DNA of 64,000 bases from DTU064 sp045588245 (GTDB lineage Bacteria; Bacillota; Clostridia; Oscillospirales; CAG-272), in the NCBI GenBank assembly GCA_045588245.1, contig JAZNDW010000028.1, forward strand, positions 1 to 64,000. Direction: 5' to 3'. A program made the translations under genes and the position numbers. Below, one piece after another: positions 7,973-17,277 of this stretch. Position 1 is the stretch's first letter. Each line of letters begins with the position of its first letter. The notes under the pieces were generated by a model. That model was not told where the DNA came from, ran no database searches, and worked only from the letters and a program-made list of their open reading frames with translations.

Positions 7973-9898
7973 TTATTCTTCGTCTGCTGACGCTTCCTGC
8001 TCCTCGTACATAAGAAGCAGTGCCTCCTCAAGCTCCGTCTTACGTGCGTCAAGCTCGGCGGCACGCATATAGTCCGTCGCCGCTTCGCCAAAAAGCTCCG
8101 CGTCAATAGCTTCGATCTCGTCCTCTGCCGCTTTGATGTCGGCGGCAAGCTTCTCAGCGGCTCGCTGCCGCTTGCGCTTTTCTGCAGCTTCCTTCTTAGC
8201 GTTCAGATACTTTTCCTTGTTTGAAGAAACAGTCTCACGCACCTCTGCGGTGGACGTGACAGATGACTCCTGTGAGCCAATATGCGCCATATAGTCTGCA
8301 TAGCCGCCCTCCCAAACCTTCGCACCCGTGCGCTTGAGGGGGAGAATGCGCGTCGAAAGCTTATCAATGAAATATCTGTCGTGCGAAACCGCGATCAAAG
8401 TTCCGTCAAAATCGGCGAGAGCATCTTCAAGCGCCTCACGCGATTTGATATCGAGATGGTTCGTCGGCTCGTCTAAAATGAGCAGATTCACGCGAGATAA
8501 TATGAGCTTGCAGAACGTGAGCCGCGCACGCTCACCGCCCGAAAGGACGGAAACGGGCTTTTCAATATCGTCACCCACAAAAAGGAACCGCGCAAGCGCG
8601 TTACGCACTTCCGTCTGCGTCAGCGACGGATATTCGCCCCACAATTCTTCAATAACGGTGTTTCTCTCGTCGAGATTCTGGTTTTCCTGATCGTAATATC
8701 CGACCTCAACGTTGTACCCGTATTCAATAACGCCGTCTTTTGCGTCAAGATTACCCGTCAACAGCTTGATGAGAGTCGATTTGCCGCATCCGTTGGCGCC
8801 TGTGATGAAAAGCCTGTCGAGCCGCTTTACGGAGAAAGACAAATCGCGGAAAAGCTCATTTTTGTCAAATGCCATAGTAAGTCCGCGCACGTCAAGTACG
8901 TCGTTTCCGCTTCTGCCCGAAGATTCAAGACGGAATCTGATGGACTTCGGCAACGACTCAGGCTTGTCTATAAGCGTCATGTGCTCAAGATATTTTTCGC
9001 GGCTGCGGATCGTCACAAAATTGCGCTCTCGTCCCCAGCGGCGCTGCTGCTCAATGAAATCGAGCTGACGCTTGATCTCCTTTTGCTGAAGACTGTAGTG
9101 CTTCTCGGCGATCTCGCGGTCGCGTCTCTTCTGCTCGGCGTAAGCCGAGTACGCGCAAGAGTAAAGCTTCGACTTTTTGTTTTCGATGTCAAGCGTCTTG
9201 TTCGTCACACGGTCAAGAAAATATCTGTCGTGCGAAACGACCATGACGGTCTTTTTGTATGTTGACAAAAATCCTTCAAGCCACGCAAGCGAATCAATGT
9301 CAAGATGATTCGTCGGCTCATCGAGAATGAGAATGTCAGGCTCCGACAGAATCAGACGGACGAGCGCCAGCCGTGTCCGCTGACCGCCCGAAAGGGAAGA
9401 CGGCGAGAGGGCGTGATAGCTTTCGTCAAAGCCCAGCTTTGATAAAACCGACACACAGCGCGACTTATAGTATAGTCCGCCGTTTTCGGTGAAGAACTTA
9501 TTCACCTCGTCGTGCTCGCGTAGCGTCCGCGAATATTCGGTCGAGTCGGTGGGAAGCGTCGCCAAGAGCGACTCCAGCTCCAAAAGCTTCGCCTCCGCTT
9601 CAAGCAAACGCGGGAACGCACCGTACATCTGCTCAATAACGGTGTCACCGCAATTGCCGTTACGCGTGAAAACGTCGTTCTGATGCAGAATGCCAACGGT
9701 TTTGCCGCGAGCGATGAAGACGTTGCCGCTGTCGGGAATGATGTCACCCGTCACGATCGAAAGGAAGGTCGTCTTTCCGCTTCCGTTGACACCGACGATA
9801 CCGAGCCTGTCACCCTCGTTGATGGAAAATGAAATATCGTCAATAATAACGGTTGTGCCGATAGTGTATCTGATCGAATCGGCAGTCAAAATAGTCAT
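7973..9898 (-). CDS. ABC-F family ATPase
   Basis: A soluble 641-residue twin-ATPase of the ABC-F family; members act on ribosomes as translation factors or antibiotic-protection proteins. No transmembrane domain. Domain 1 has Walker A GVNGSGKTT, signature LSGGQRTRLAL and ILILDEPTNHLDI. Domain 2 has GANGCGKST, LSGGERARLTF and LLILDEPTNHLDI. The charged interdomain linker lies near residues 235-310. The C-terminal 110 residues are Ala/Glu/Lys-rich and probably coiled coil, as in YdiF/Uup types. Housekeeping versus resistance role cannot be decided. A hairpin separates it from telA upstream. Confidence 0.93.
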   Translation of the reverse strand: MTILTADSIRYTIGTTVIIDDISFSINEGDRLGIVGVNGSGKTTFLSIVTGDIIPDSGNVFIARGKTVGILHQNDVFTRNGNCGDTVIEQMYGAFPRLLEAEAKLLELESLLATLPTDSTEYSRTLREHDEVNKFFTENGGLYYKSRCVSVLSKLGFDESYHALSPSSLSGGQRTRLALVRLILSEPDILILDEPTNHLDIDSLAWLEGFLSTYKKTVMVVSHDRYFLDRVTNKTLDIENKKSKLYSCAYSAYAEQKRRDREIAEKHYSLQQKEIKRQLDFIEQQRRWGRERNFVTIRSREKYLEHMTLIDKPESLPKSIRFRLESSGRSGNDVLDVRGLTMAFDKNELFRDLSFSVKRLDRLFITGANGCGKSTLIKLLTGNLDAKDGVIEYGYNVEVGYYDQENQNLDERNTVIEELWGEYPSLTQTEVRNALARFLFVGDDIEKPVSVLSGGERARLTFCKLILSRVNLLILDEPTNHLDIKSREALEDALADFDGTLIAVSHDRYFIDKLSTRILPLKRTGAKVWEGGYADYMAHIGSQESSVTSTAEVRETVSSNKEKYLNAKKEAAEKRKRQRAAEKLAADIKAAEDEIEAIDAELFGEAATDYMRAAELDARKTELEEALLLMYEEQEASADEE

Positions 9899-9924
9899 AG
9901 TATTACCTTTGTCAAATGATGTGA

Positions 9925-9959
9925 TTCGGGGGAGAAACCCAAGAGGTTTCTCCCCCGAA
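9925..9959 (-). terminator. Hairpin between telA and the ABC-F gene
   Basis: TTCGGGGGAGAAACC pairs perfectly with GGTTTCTCCCCCGAA (15 bp, short loop). On the minus strand no good T-run follows, so it may be a terminator of low efficiency or an mRNA-stabilising structure. Confidence 0.6.
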
Positions 9960-9965
9960 GTGGAT

Positions 9966-11147
9966 TTATTCGTTAGGTGTGCCTGCGGGCTTGACGGAGT
10001 TGATGTCCAAAAGCTTCTGCTTCAGTTCAGCTTCGATCTTGATAAGCTCAACTTCGGAAGCGCGGCGTTTAGCTCTGCCGTCGTCCTGGATACGGACGAC
10101 TTCCTCAAGCGTCGAAACGAGCTGTTCGTTTGTGTGCTTGATCGTTTCCATGTCAACGATACCGCGTTCGGATTCCTTCGCGATCTCGATCGTGCTCGTC
10201 TTGAGTGCGTCTGCGTTCTGTCTGAGCAGCGCGTTTGTCACCTCGGAAACCTCGCGCTGAGCCTCCATAGCCTGACCTGCGTGGGTAAGACCCATAGCGA
10301 TGACCATCTGGCTCTTCCAGAGCGGAATCGTGTTGACGAGAGTAGACTGGATCTTTTCGACCATGAGCGTGTCGCTGTTCTGAATCAGACGGATCTGCGG
10401 AGCCATCTGGATCGAGATCATGCGTGTGAGCTCAAGATCGTAAAGCTTCTTTTCAAAGCGTTCGCAAAGATCGGAGAAGTCACGCGCTGCCTGCGCGTCT
10501 TCTGCAAGCCCGGAAGCATTTGCTTTGGCAACGAGCTCTGCGAGCGTTGTTTCGCGTTCCTTCGCAAGCTTCTTTTTACCTGCGATGATGTACATCGTCA
10601 GCTCTTTCTGGTATGAAAGGTTGACCTCGTAAAGCTGATCGAGCGTTGCAATATCCTTGAGCAGCTGGATCTGATGATCCTTCAGTGCACCGCAGATCTT
10701 GTCAACATTGACCTCAGCCTTGTCATACTTGGCTTTAAGCGCGGCGATCTTGTTGCGGGTGCGCTTGAACAGCCCCAAAAATCCCTTATCTTCTTCCTCA
10801 ATGGAAAGTCCTTTCAGCTCAACTACGAGATTTGAGATCTGTTCTCCGATCTCTCCGAGGTCCTTTGTGCGTACTTTTTCAAGCGCGGAATCGGAGAATT
10901 GGGAAACCTTCGTTTGCGCGGGGGCGCCGTACTGCATAACAACGGCGGTGTCGCGAATGTCGATCTTCTCGGCAAAGTTATCAACCTGCTTCTTTTCGGC
11001 ATCTGTGAGCATGCTGTCGTCTATCTCGACAGGCTTTGCTGCAGCGGCTGCATCTTCTCCGGGAACTGTAAGCGTCGGAGCTTCAGCGGCGGCTGTGCCG
11101 AGTGTAAGAGACGGGGAAGGAATATCAAAAACGTTTTTTTCTTCCAT
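9966..11147 (-). CDS. TelA-like toxic anion resistance protein
   Basis: A 393-residue soluble, largely alpha-helical protein of the TelA/YceH family, first linked to tellurite resistance and often to cell-envelope stress. The family core runs from about residue 60 to 375: KGFLGLFKRTRNKIAALKAKYDKAE, the YIIAGKKKL region and QIRLIQNSDTLMVEKIQSTLVNTIPLWKSQM with the family NTIPLWK motif. The first 50 residues are Ala/Pro-rich and probably disordered. The ATG at 11147 has GGAGAAT 6 nt upstream; the longer TTG start is rejected. A membrane-protein gene ends 50 nt upstream on the same strand. Confidence 0.88.
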   Translation of the reverse strand: MEEKNVFDIPSPSLTLGTAAAEAPTLTVPGEDAAAAAKPVEIDDSMLTDAEKKQVDNFAEKIDIRDTAVVMQYGAPAQTKVSQFSDSALEKVRTKDLGEIGEQISNLVVELKGLSIEEEDKGFLGLFKRTRNKIAALKAKYDKAEVNVDKICGALKDHQIQLLKDIATLDQLYEVNLSYQKELTMYIIAGKKKLAKERETTLAELVAKANASGLAEDAQAARDFSDLCERFEKKLYDLELTRMISIQMAPQIRLIQNSDTLMVEKIQSTLVNTIPLWKSQMVIAMGLTHAGQAMEAQREVSEVTNALLRQNADALKTSTIEIAKESERGIVDMETIKHTNEQLVSTLEEVVRIQDDGRAKRRASEVELIKIEAELKQKLLDINSVKPAGTPNE

Positions 11148-11197
11148 GGCAATATTCTCCTGCAAATATAATTATTAATGAAATCCGAACGTGTAAA

Positions 11198-12178
11198 TCA
11201 GTCGAGTCTGTCGTTGATCTTTTTGAATTCAACGGTGAGCCCGTTTTCGTCTGCGTTACGACGTTCGCGCGCAACCTCGCGGTTGTGCTCCTTGATAACG
11301 TCATCGATGTATTCTTCGTTGTCTTCGCTCGCTGCAGAATCTTTTGCATCAGTATCGGAATCTACGGACTTTTCGTCGGAATCGACTTCGTCGACAATGT
11401 CGTAAGAATACGTGCAAAGACGGAGAAGTACGTACAGCCAGATGATGGCGAGAATGAATTCGAACGTTACGTTAAGCTTATCGGGGTATACTTTCATCAA
11501 AACGAGAATGATGTTCGGAAGCGTATACATTCCGCCGAGAATAACGGTAACGAGTCCGGACCCGATGTAGCACCAGGGCTTCGGCTGGGAAATAGTGTAA
11601 CGGCACTCGTAAACGAAGAAGAAGAGGACCGCAGCAACGACGGCAAGCTCAAGCGAACGGTTAGGATTGTTGATCGCCATATTGTCGGTGAAATAAATGT
11701 TAAGCGTCACCGAGAAAAGCCACAAGAGCAAAAATGCGCCGAGCAGAATCTTTCCTTTCTGCGAACGGATCGGCAATGCCATACCGATAAGCGGATATAA
11801 CGCTGCGGGGACGGAAAACACGAGTGTCATTATTCCGGGGACGGATAAGGGACCGCTGATCGTGAAAATGTCGGAAATGAATACCGCAATGATCATAAAA
11901 GCGAAAAGGGCAGAGGTGAAAATAATGATTCCCGAGTCCGTACGAGGCTCAATGCCGGATAAAGAGCGGCGAATAATAAATGATACGCCGAAAACGATGG
12001 CAGACGTGATAAATGCACCCCAGGTAAAAGCGCCTGCGAGGAATGATCCGTGAGCATAGTAGCCTTCGATGACGTCAAAATCCGCTAAAAGTGCGATCGT
12101 TCTCATAGCGGTCAAAGCAAGTGCGACAGAGATCGCAAAAAAGAGTGTGATATTATAAATAGTTCTGTTTGTAGTCAT
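11198..12178 (-). CDS. Polytopic membrane protein, unknown function
   Basis: A 326-residue protein with about eight to nine hydrophobic segments filling residues 10-255, then a cytoplasmic-looking acidic tail (EVDSDEKSVDSDTDAKDS) that turns basic near the end. I do not recognise a family. The ATG at 12178 is preferred to a TTG 6 nt upstream. It precedes telA by 50 nt with no terminator between, so the two likely form one unit from the promoter at 12217-12245. In many Firmicutes telA is next to xpaC; this gene is not an evident XpaC. Confidence 0.75.
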   Translation of the reverse strand: MTTNRTIYNITLFFAISVALALTAMRTIALLADFDVIEGYYAHGSFLAGAFTWGAFITSAIVFGVSFIIRRSLSGIEPRTDSGIIIFTSALFAFMIIAVFISDIFTISGPLSVPGIMTLVFSVPAALYPLIGMALPIRSQKGKILLGAFLLLWLFSVTLNIYFTDNMAINNPNRSLELAVVAAVLFFFVYECRYTISQPKPWCYIGSGLVTVILGGMYTLPNIILVLMKVYPDKLNVTFEFILAIIWLYVLLRLCTYSYDIVDEVDSDEKSVDSDTDAKDSAASEDNEEYIDDVIKEHNREVARERRNADENGLTVEFKKINDRLD

Positions 12179-12216
12179 AATCAATACCGCGTAATATTTA
12201 TGTTGTAATTATTTGC

Positions 12217-12245
12217 ATTATATTATATAATACAAATGTTAACAA
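12217..12245 (-). promoter_or_regulatory. Promoter of the membrane protein-telA unit
   Basis: Minus strand TTGTTA, 17-bp spacer, TATAAT in a very AT-rich region. It predicts a leader of about 35 nt. Confidence 0.6.
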
Positions 12246-12438
12246 ACTGTTTATAAAATGATGCGTTCGGGAAGATATTTAATTTTATTAATGTAAATAT
12301 CCGAAAAAAATGCAATTATGCAATTGTGGAACATAGACCCACTATATTGTACGAATGTATAAAATTGTCGTTGCCTGCGTAATAATGTGAAAAAGTGACG
12401 GTTTCGTTTTTATGCGCAACGGAAAGGAAACGTAATAA

Positions 12439-13299
12439 ATGAAAAAATCGAGAGTTATTTCATGCAGACGCGTGATAAATATTATACGAAACGTAGCCAG
12501 ATCGTTACGACGCGACAGGATCAACGTATATGCTGCCGAGTCGGCGTTCTTTATCGTTCTGTCTGCCGTGCCGTTTGTAATCATGCTCGTAGCGGTGGCA
12601 CGGTATGTTATTGCTGACGGAGCCTACGAATCGATAGAATGGCTCGTCGATCATATTCCCGGCGTCCTCGGCGAATACGTAAAGACAGAATTTCTTGCTT
12701 TTGCAGAGCATCCGACGTCGATGCCGCTTTCCTTGGCGGCTTTGGGTACGCTATGGAGTGCTTCCCGCGGAATGAAAGCAGTCCGCCGAGGGATACGTTC
12801 TGTTTTCGGTGAAGATCAAGGAACATTCTTAAGCGAAAACCTGCGCGGAATTGCATTTACGATGATGTTTCTTTTACTGATCGTTCTGCTATTAATATTT
12901 CTCGTCTTCGGAAAAAGCATAAGCGGCGTTATACGCGAGGAAAATCCTGCACTTTCTGCGCTTGTGGATCTGATAATAAAACTGTCGCCGTTCTTTTTTT
13001 CATTGATGTTTTTGATCATTTTCGCAATCATGTACAAAACTTTGACGCCTGAATCTGCGAAAATGACAAAATATATCTACCACCTGCCCGGAGCTTTGTT
13101 TTCTGCGCTCGGATGGATAATTGCGTCTTATATTTTTGCTTATTTTGTTGTGAGCTTTTCCAATATGCCATATATATACGGCAGCCTTACATCAATAATG
13201 ATACTCATGCTGTGGATTTATATAATAATGTATATTCTGCTTTTGGGAGCTATGATCAATAAGTATCTTTATAATTGGATTTATAGTAAAAGCGAATAA
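12439..13299 (+). CDS. YihY/BrkB family membrane protein
   Basis: A 286-residue inner-membrane protein of the YihY/virulence factor BrkB family (often mislabelled ribonuclease BN). It has the conserved N-terminal DRINVYAAESAFFIVLSAVPF segment (near residues 28-48), six or so transmembrane helices, LGTLWSASRGMKAVRRGI near residue 100, and the C-terminal YGSLTSIMILMLWIYI helix with a Gly-Ser motif typical of the family. Molecular role unknown, transport suspected. AAAGGAAACG precedes the ATG. No signalled partner nearby; it is divergent from the telA unit. Confidence 0.9.
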   Translation: MKKSRVISCRRVINIIRNVARSLRRDRINVYAAESAFFIVLSAVPFVIMLVAVARYVIADGAYESIEWLVDHIPGVLGEYVKTEFLAFAEHPTSMPLSLAALGTLWSASRGMKAVRRGIRSVFGEDQGTFLSENLRGIAFTMMFLLLIVLLLIFLVFGKSISGVIREENPALSALVDLIIKLSPFFFSLMFLIIFAIMYKTLTPESAKMTKYIYHLPGALFSALGWIIASYIFAYFVVSFSNMPYIYGSLTSIMILMLWIYIIMYILLLGAMINKYLYNWIYSKSE

Positions 13300-13343
13300 C
13301 GATTTTCCGAGGGCAATTTTGTCTTCATATCGCTTGAATACCC

Positions 13344-13372
13344 TTGTATATTTATGCAATATGTGATATGAT
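13344..13372 (+). promoter_or_regulatory. Promoter of the metalloprotease lipoprotein gene
   Basis: TTGTAT, 17-bp spacer, TATGAT preceded by a TGA extended -10. The leader is about 28 nt. Confidence 0.5.
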
Positions 13373-13406
13373 AATTTTATAAATATCCAAGCAGAGGAGA
13401 AGAAAG

Positions 13407-15311
13407 ATGAAAAACAACCTAAAAGTATTGATATTCATCCTCTCACTGTTCATCGTTATCTGTTCTTTCGCCGCCTGCGGCGGAGATGATGACGGTTCAG
13501 ACAGTGTGAATACAACCGATACCGATGCCGCAACTGAAACGGAAGCCGCTGACAAAAAAGAAGGCTCCGGCATCACGTCCGTAAAACGCGTTACCGAAAC
13601 CGATATCGAGGTATACTACGGTGACGGCTACCCCGGATCCTCTGATCCCCGATCGACGTTTTTCTCGGTCATCGATGCAGATGGCAATGAATACGACTTC
13701 GATCTTGACTACGGTTACGGTGGGGCAATATTCTTTGACGATATGCTGACCCTCAAGCTGCTTGAGCCGATTCCCGTCGGCGACGGTGCTCCCGTGCTCA
13801 CGCTTACATATAAAGAAGAAGCTTTCGACGTTCCTTATGAGGCATACTATAAGTACGAGTACACGTCAACCTGCGGCATAACGATCAAAGGAAGCCGTAC
13901 GCTTATCCGCGGCATGGAAACGCTTGAACGTGCAGGCGAAATGGTGGATACGCTGCTTTCAAAATCCCCTGAGATCGCACAGCAAATGATCGATGTCGGT
14001 GCACAGCTCGTTGTCTTCGGAAAAGGTGAGCACGCATATTATATACCCGAGCACAGAGGTGATTACGACGAATCCATGCTCTATGTTGAAGGCTTCGGCG
14101 GATATACCTGCAGTATCACCGAGTCAAATATCTGGCATTGGACGTCTTCCAATCCGGACAGCCCCGACCCTTCCTGTTATACCGCCTATCTCAACGAAAA
14201 CATTCTCGTTCACGAGTTTGCCCACGGAGTTAAAATAGCGGGTATTGACACAATGGCAGATCAGAGTCTTGCTGAGGAATATCAGATGGTGTACCGTCAT
14301 GCCGTAGCGGCAGGGCTGTGGCCTGATTCCTACGCAATATCCAATTCCGATGAGTTTTTCGCAACGATGTCGGCGATCTGGTTCAACGTTATGAACGAGT
14401 CACACGGCAACGATACTTGGGACGGCGTTCGCGGACCTATAAATACAAGACAAGAACTTTACAACTACGATATTGATACGTACCGCTTCTTTGCCAAGAT
14501 TTATCCGTTCACGAATCTTGACGGTGCGTGGATACCCGTTCCCGATACCGTAACCGTATCGGGACTCGGCACCGAAGAAGCCCCCGATCTTTCGGGCGAA
14601 GAATATACCTTTGCATATCCCGGCGACGTTGGCTTTGCAGGCGTCGACCTTAATGCAACGTATAAGCTCAAGTACGCAGACGCAGCATACATACTCGACA
14701 CAGCCGCATCTTCTGTCGGAATCGGCTTGTGGTGGGACTATTCGATCGATCATCCCAACAACCTTGCCTGCACGTATAATTTTGAACTCGTTCCCGATAC
14801 GTCACCCGTAACGAAAGATCATAAAACGACGTACACGGTTTATATTAAGGGTGTGCGTGACGGTTATCTGTACGCAGTTGACGGTGCTGTTTATGCAGCG
14901 GTATATCTTTCCAACGTTCCCAAAACGCCCACTGAATTTACAATGATAGTCGATGAAACGGGACGTGCCACACTCTCCTGCGCCGAAGGCGCGCTTACGG
15001 TAACGGCAACTCCCGCGGACGGCGCTGTCGTTGAATTTACGGACGGCGAAGGCTGCGGATGGTATCTGACTGATATGAACGATGCTTCGGGTAACATACT
15101 CTTTATCCATGGCGGAGAAGCAAACGGAAGCGCAAACGGAGTTGTTGCCGTATCGGGCGCGGAGATCACGCTTTTTGCCCCTATAGAAGCTGATGGCAAA
15201 ACGTTTGCAGGCTGGCGCGTATCCTCCGGTACTGTTGCTGACGCGAGTGCAAACGAAACAACGTTCACAATGCCCGACGGCGATGCTGTTGTATGGGCTG
15301 AATACGAATAA
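13407..15311 (+). CDS. Lipoprotein with HEXXH zinc-protease domain
   Basis: A 634-residue surface lipoprotein. The signal peptide ends at SFAAC (Cys about residue 24), followed by an Asp/Thr/Glu-rich linker. A zinc metallopeptidase core is indicated by HEFAH at residues 269-273 and, about 45 residues on, NSDEFFATMSAIWF, where Glu316 is a plausible third ligand as in gluzincins such as anthrax lethal-factor-like peptidases; that subgroup is inferred. Residues about 390-545 look like a ricin-type beta-trefoil or similar carbohydrate-binding module, and the last 90 resemble the bacterial repeat that ends FTMPDGDAVVWAEYE. GAGGAG lies upstream of the ATG. Monocistronic. Confidence 0.72.
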   Translation: MKNNLKVLIFILSLFIVICSFAACGGDDDGSDSVNTTDTDAATETEAADKKEGSGITSVKRVTETDIEVYYGDGYPGSSDPRSTFFSVIDADGNEYDFDLDYGYGGAIFFDDMLTLKLLEPIPVGDGAPVLTLTYKEEAFDVPYEAYYKYEYTSTCGITIKGSRTLIRGMETLERAGEMVDTLLSKSPEIAQQMIDVGAQLVVFGKGEHAYYIPEHRGDYDESMLYVEGFGGYTCSITESNIWHWTSSNPDSPDPSCYTAYLNENILVHEFAHGVKIAGIDTMADQSLAEEYQMVYRHAVAAGLWPDSYAISNSDEFFATMSAIWFNVMNESHGNDTWDGVRGPINTRQELYNYDIDTYRFFAKIYPFTNLDGAWIPVPDTVTVSGLGTEEAPDLSGEEYTFAYPGDVGFAGVDLNATYKLKYADAAYILDTAASSVGIGLWWDYSIDHPNNLACTYNFELVPDTSPVTKDHKTTYTVYIKGVRDGYLYAVDGAVYAAVYLSNVPKTPTEFTMIVDETGRATLSCAEGALTVTATPADGAVVEFTDGEGCGWYLTDMNDASGNILFIHGGEANGSANGVVAVSGAEITLFAPIEADGKTFAGWRVSSGTVADASANETTFTMPDGDAVVWAEYE

Positions 15312-15366
15312 ATTCCCGCGCGAACTGATAACCGATAATTCCTGCCTCACGTGGAGATAATAATTG

Positions 15367-15395
15367 TTGACAAATTTGCACAATGATGTTATAGT
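15367..15395 (+). promoter_or_regulatory. Strong promoter of the LamG-like lipoprotein gene
   Basis: TTGACA, 17-bp spacer, TATAGT: five-sixths -10 and perfect -35. The leader is about 60 nt with AAAGGA before the ATG. Confidence 0.82.
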
Positions 15396-15461
15396 TTATT
15401 TATCAAACATTCATAAACTTTTGCCCTGTGGGCACAAGTAGATTGAAAGGAACGCATAATT

Positions 15462-16880
15462 ATGAAAAAGATTCTTTCACTTTTGCTCGTAGCAGTAATG
15501 CTTCTTTCCATGTTTGCTCTCGCATCCTGCGGCGAAGACGAGCCGAAGCTCCCCATCGATGAAACCGATGGCACAGGCGACGGCGCCGTTTCGGGCAACG
15601 AGGGTGGCGACGAAACCGATTCCGGCGACGAAAAAGAAGAAGTTGAGCTTGAAGAAAGCGGACTTGAAAAGCAGTACTTCTCCGACTTCATTCCCGATGA
15701 AAATGCACAGTACAGAGGCATGGTTGGTTTTGGTGCTAACAAAGCAGGAGTTGATTTTGACAACTTCCGTGTTGTTTCCGCAAACAAAAAGGACATCATC
15801 TACGAAGAATTCACCGAGATCACAGAGCTCAACTCCCTTATCTATACGGGTTATGTAGGCGAACTTGCAGACTGGGTGATCGGAGCTGATGAGCTTGACG
15901 AAACAAACAAGCAGCTTACATACTCAAACGAATCGACAGCAGATTCCGCTCTTATTATGGGTAACAAGGAATGGGGCCCGTACCGCATCAACATTAAGGT
16001 AAAGCTTGCTGACGAAACAGAAGTTGCATATATTTACTTCTGCGTACAGGATGAAAAGAATTATTACGTCCTTGAGATCGGCGCTGACAACAATACTTGC
16101 TTGCGCATAAATAAGGTAACAGACGGCGTTTCCGAACTCGATTCCGAACTGCCGTACACTGCTGAACTCGGCAAGTGGATTGCAGCATCCGTTTCTATCG
16201 AATATGACGTTATCAAAGTTTATATGGCAGGAACCGAATATCTCCGTGTAGGCGGTACATCCAGCGATGAACCTCTCGAAACGAATAAGTTTGGCGTAGG
16301 TCAGTGGAATACACAGTTCTACGTTGACAACTACACCATCACCGACGCTGAAACAGGCGAAGTTATCTACTGTCAGGATTTTGAAAACGACGACGACTTC
16401 GTATCCAAGTGCACGTTCGGCAACCGTAACGGCGGTGCATATACATACACCGAAGGCGACTGGGTGATCAAGGAAGTTGAAGGACTCGACGGCACGACAA
16501 CGAAGGTTCTTTCTTACGAAGGCTCTTATTCCACGTACGGCGCTATGATCCTCTTCCCGGATATCAACATCCCCGAAGATTGCACCGGATACAAGGTTTA
16601 TATGGATGCATACAGAGTTGCGGGTTCCGGCTCTGGCGAATTCACAGCGATTGTTTGGGGCTATGACTCCGACACCGATTACTGGAACTATAACTACGGC
16701 GGCTGGAACGGCATGGGTGCCGTACAGAAGATAGCAGGCGGTTCCAAGACGAACTATACGATCGACACACTTATCGGTATGGAAACAGGCGTATGGCAGA
16801 CTGCGGAAGTAGTAGTTTATAACTATGCCATCTACTCCTACTATAACGGATCGTTCATTCAGCTTCACTGGATCGACTGA
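15462..16880 (+). CDS. Lipoprotein with LamG/DUF1080-like beta-sandwich domains
   Basis: A 472-residue lipoprotein of unknown function. The signal peptide ends in the good lipobox ALASC (Cys at about residue 23), followed by an acidic Gly/Asp/Glu linker to about residue 70. The rest seems to hold two concanavalin-like beta-sandwich domains: the first (about 75-285) with repeated FxVxSANKKDIIYEEF and WGPYRINIKVKLADETEVAYIYFCVQDEKNYYVLEIGADNN, in separate strands; the second (about 300-470) starting ITDAETGEVIYCQDFEND. Such domains often bind glycans. No catalytic residues recognised. The strong promoter and solitary position suggest an abundant surface protein. Confidence 0.68.
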   Translation: MKKILSLLLVAVMLLSMFALASCGEDEPKLPIDETDGTGDGAVSGNEGGDETDSGDEKEEVELEESGLEKQYFSDFIPDENAQYRGMVGFGANKAGVDFDNFRVVSANKKDIIYEEFTEITELNSLIYTGYVGELADWVIGADELDETNKQLTYSNESTADSALIMGNKEWGPYRINIKVKLADETEVAYIYFCVQDEKNYYVLEIGADNNTCLRINKVTDGVSELDSELPYTAELGKWIAASVSIEYDVIKVYMAGTEYLRVGGTSSDEPLETNKFGVGQWNTQFYVDNYTITDAETGEVIYCQDFENDDDFVSKCTFGNRNGGAYTYTEGDWVIKEVEGLDGTTTKVLSYEGSYSTYGAMILFPDINIPEDCTGYKVYMDAYRVAGSGSGEFTAIVWGYDSDTDYWNYNYGGWNGMGAVQKIAGGSKTNYTIDTLIGMETGVWQTAEVVVYNYAIYSYYNGSFIQLHWID

Positions 16881-16944
16881 TTACTGAATAATAACGAAAT
16901 AGGATCCGCGGCAACAGCCGCGGATCTTTTATTTACAAAATCTC

Positions 16945-16973
16945 TTGACATATTTGACCGCACGAGGTATAAT
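16945..16973 (+). promoter_or_regulatory. Promoter of the T-box-trpB unit
   Basis: TTGACA, 17-bp spacer, TATAAT, an exact sigma-A consensus placed directly before the T-box leader. Confidence 0.9.
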
Positions 16974-16979
16974 CCTATC

Positions 16980-17255
16980 ATAAACCGATGAACGAGAGAA
17001 GTACCCGCAGGATAAACCATAAAGAGAGCGGTTGATGGTGAGATGACCGTTGGCGGAATCGCGGCGAATGGACTTGTGAGGGCGGTGAGGAAATGCAGCA
17101 CATCTGCAGAGTATGCGCCGACGGGAGCGACCCGTTATACTGTCGCGGGGGTATGATTGTATCCCATAAAAGAGGAGAGCGTATGCTCTCAATTCAGGTG
17201 GCACCGCGGAGCATCGCTTCTGTCCTGTTACGAAATGGGACGGGAGCTTTTTTGT
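16980..17255 (+). ncRNA. Tryptophan-specific T-box leader
   Basis: A T-box riboswitch senses uncharged tRNA and prevents premature termination. Visible parts in order: the AGAGAAGTA element near 16993-17002; the Stem I distal part (AGAGAG, GGTGAGA) near 17022-17045; the specifier loop GAATGGACTTGTGAG with specifier codon TGG (Trp) at 17069-17071; the T-box AGGTGGCACCGCGG at 17196-17209, whose UGGN bulge pairs with the tRNA acceptor; and the terminator GCTTCTGTCCT/GGGACGGGAGC (17216-17226 with 17237-17247, several GU pairs) followed by T7. Fits the trpB downstream. Boundaries are approximate; the start is set by the promoter. Confidence 0.93.
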
Positions 17256-17277
17256 TTTTGCGGCGAAGGAGAAACGT

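Noticed and set aside
9690..10616. 308-codon plus-strand frame across telA and the ABC-F start
   Set aside because: Crosses two good genes antisense and has no domain or ribosome site.
15924..16868. 314-codon minus-strand frame opposite the LamG-like lipoprotein
   Set aside because: Antisense shadow; the plus frame has promoter, signal peptide and ribosome site.
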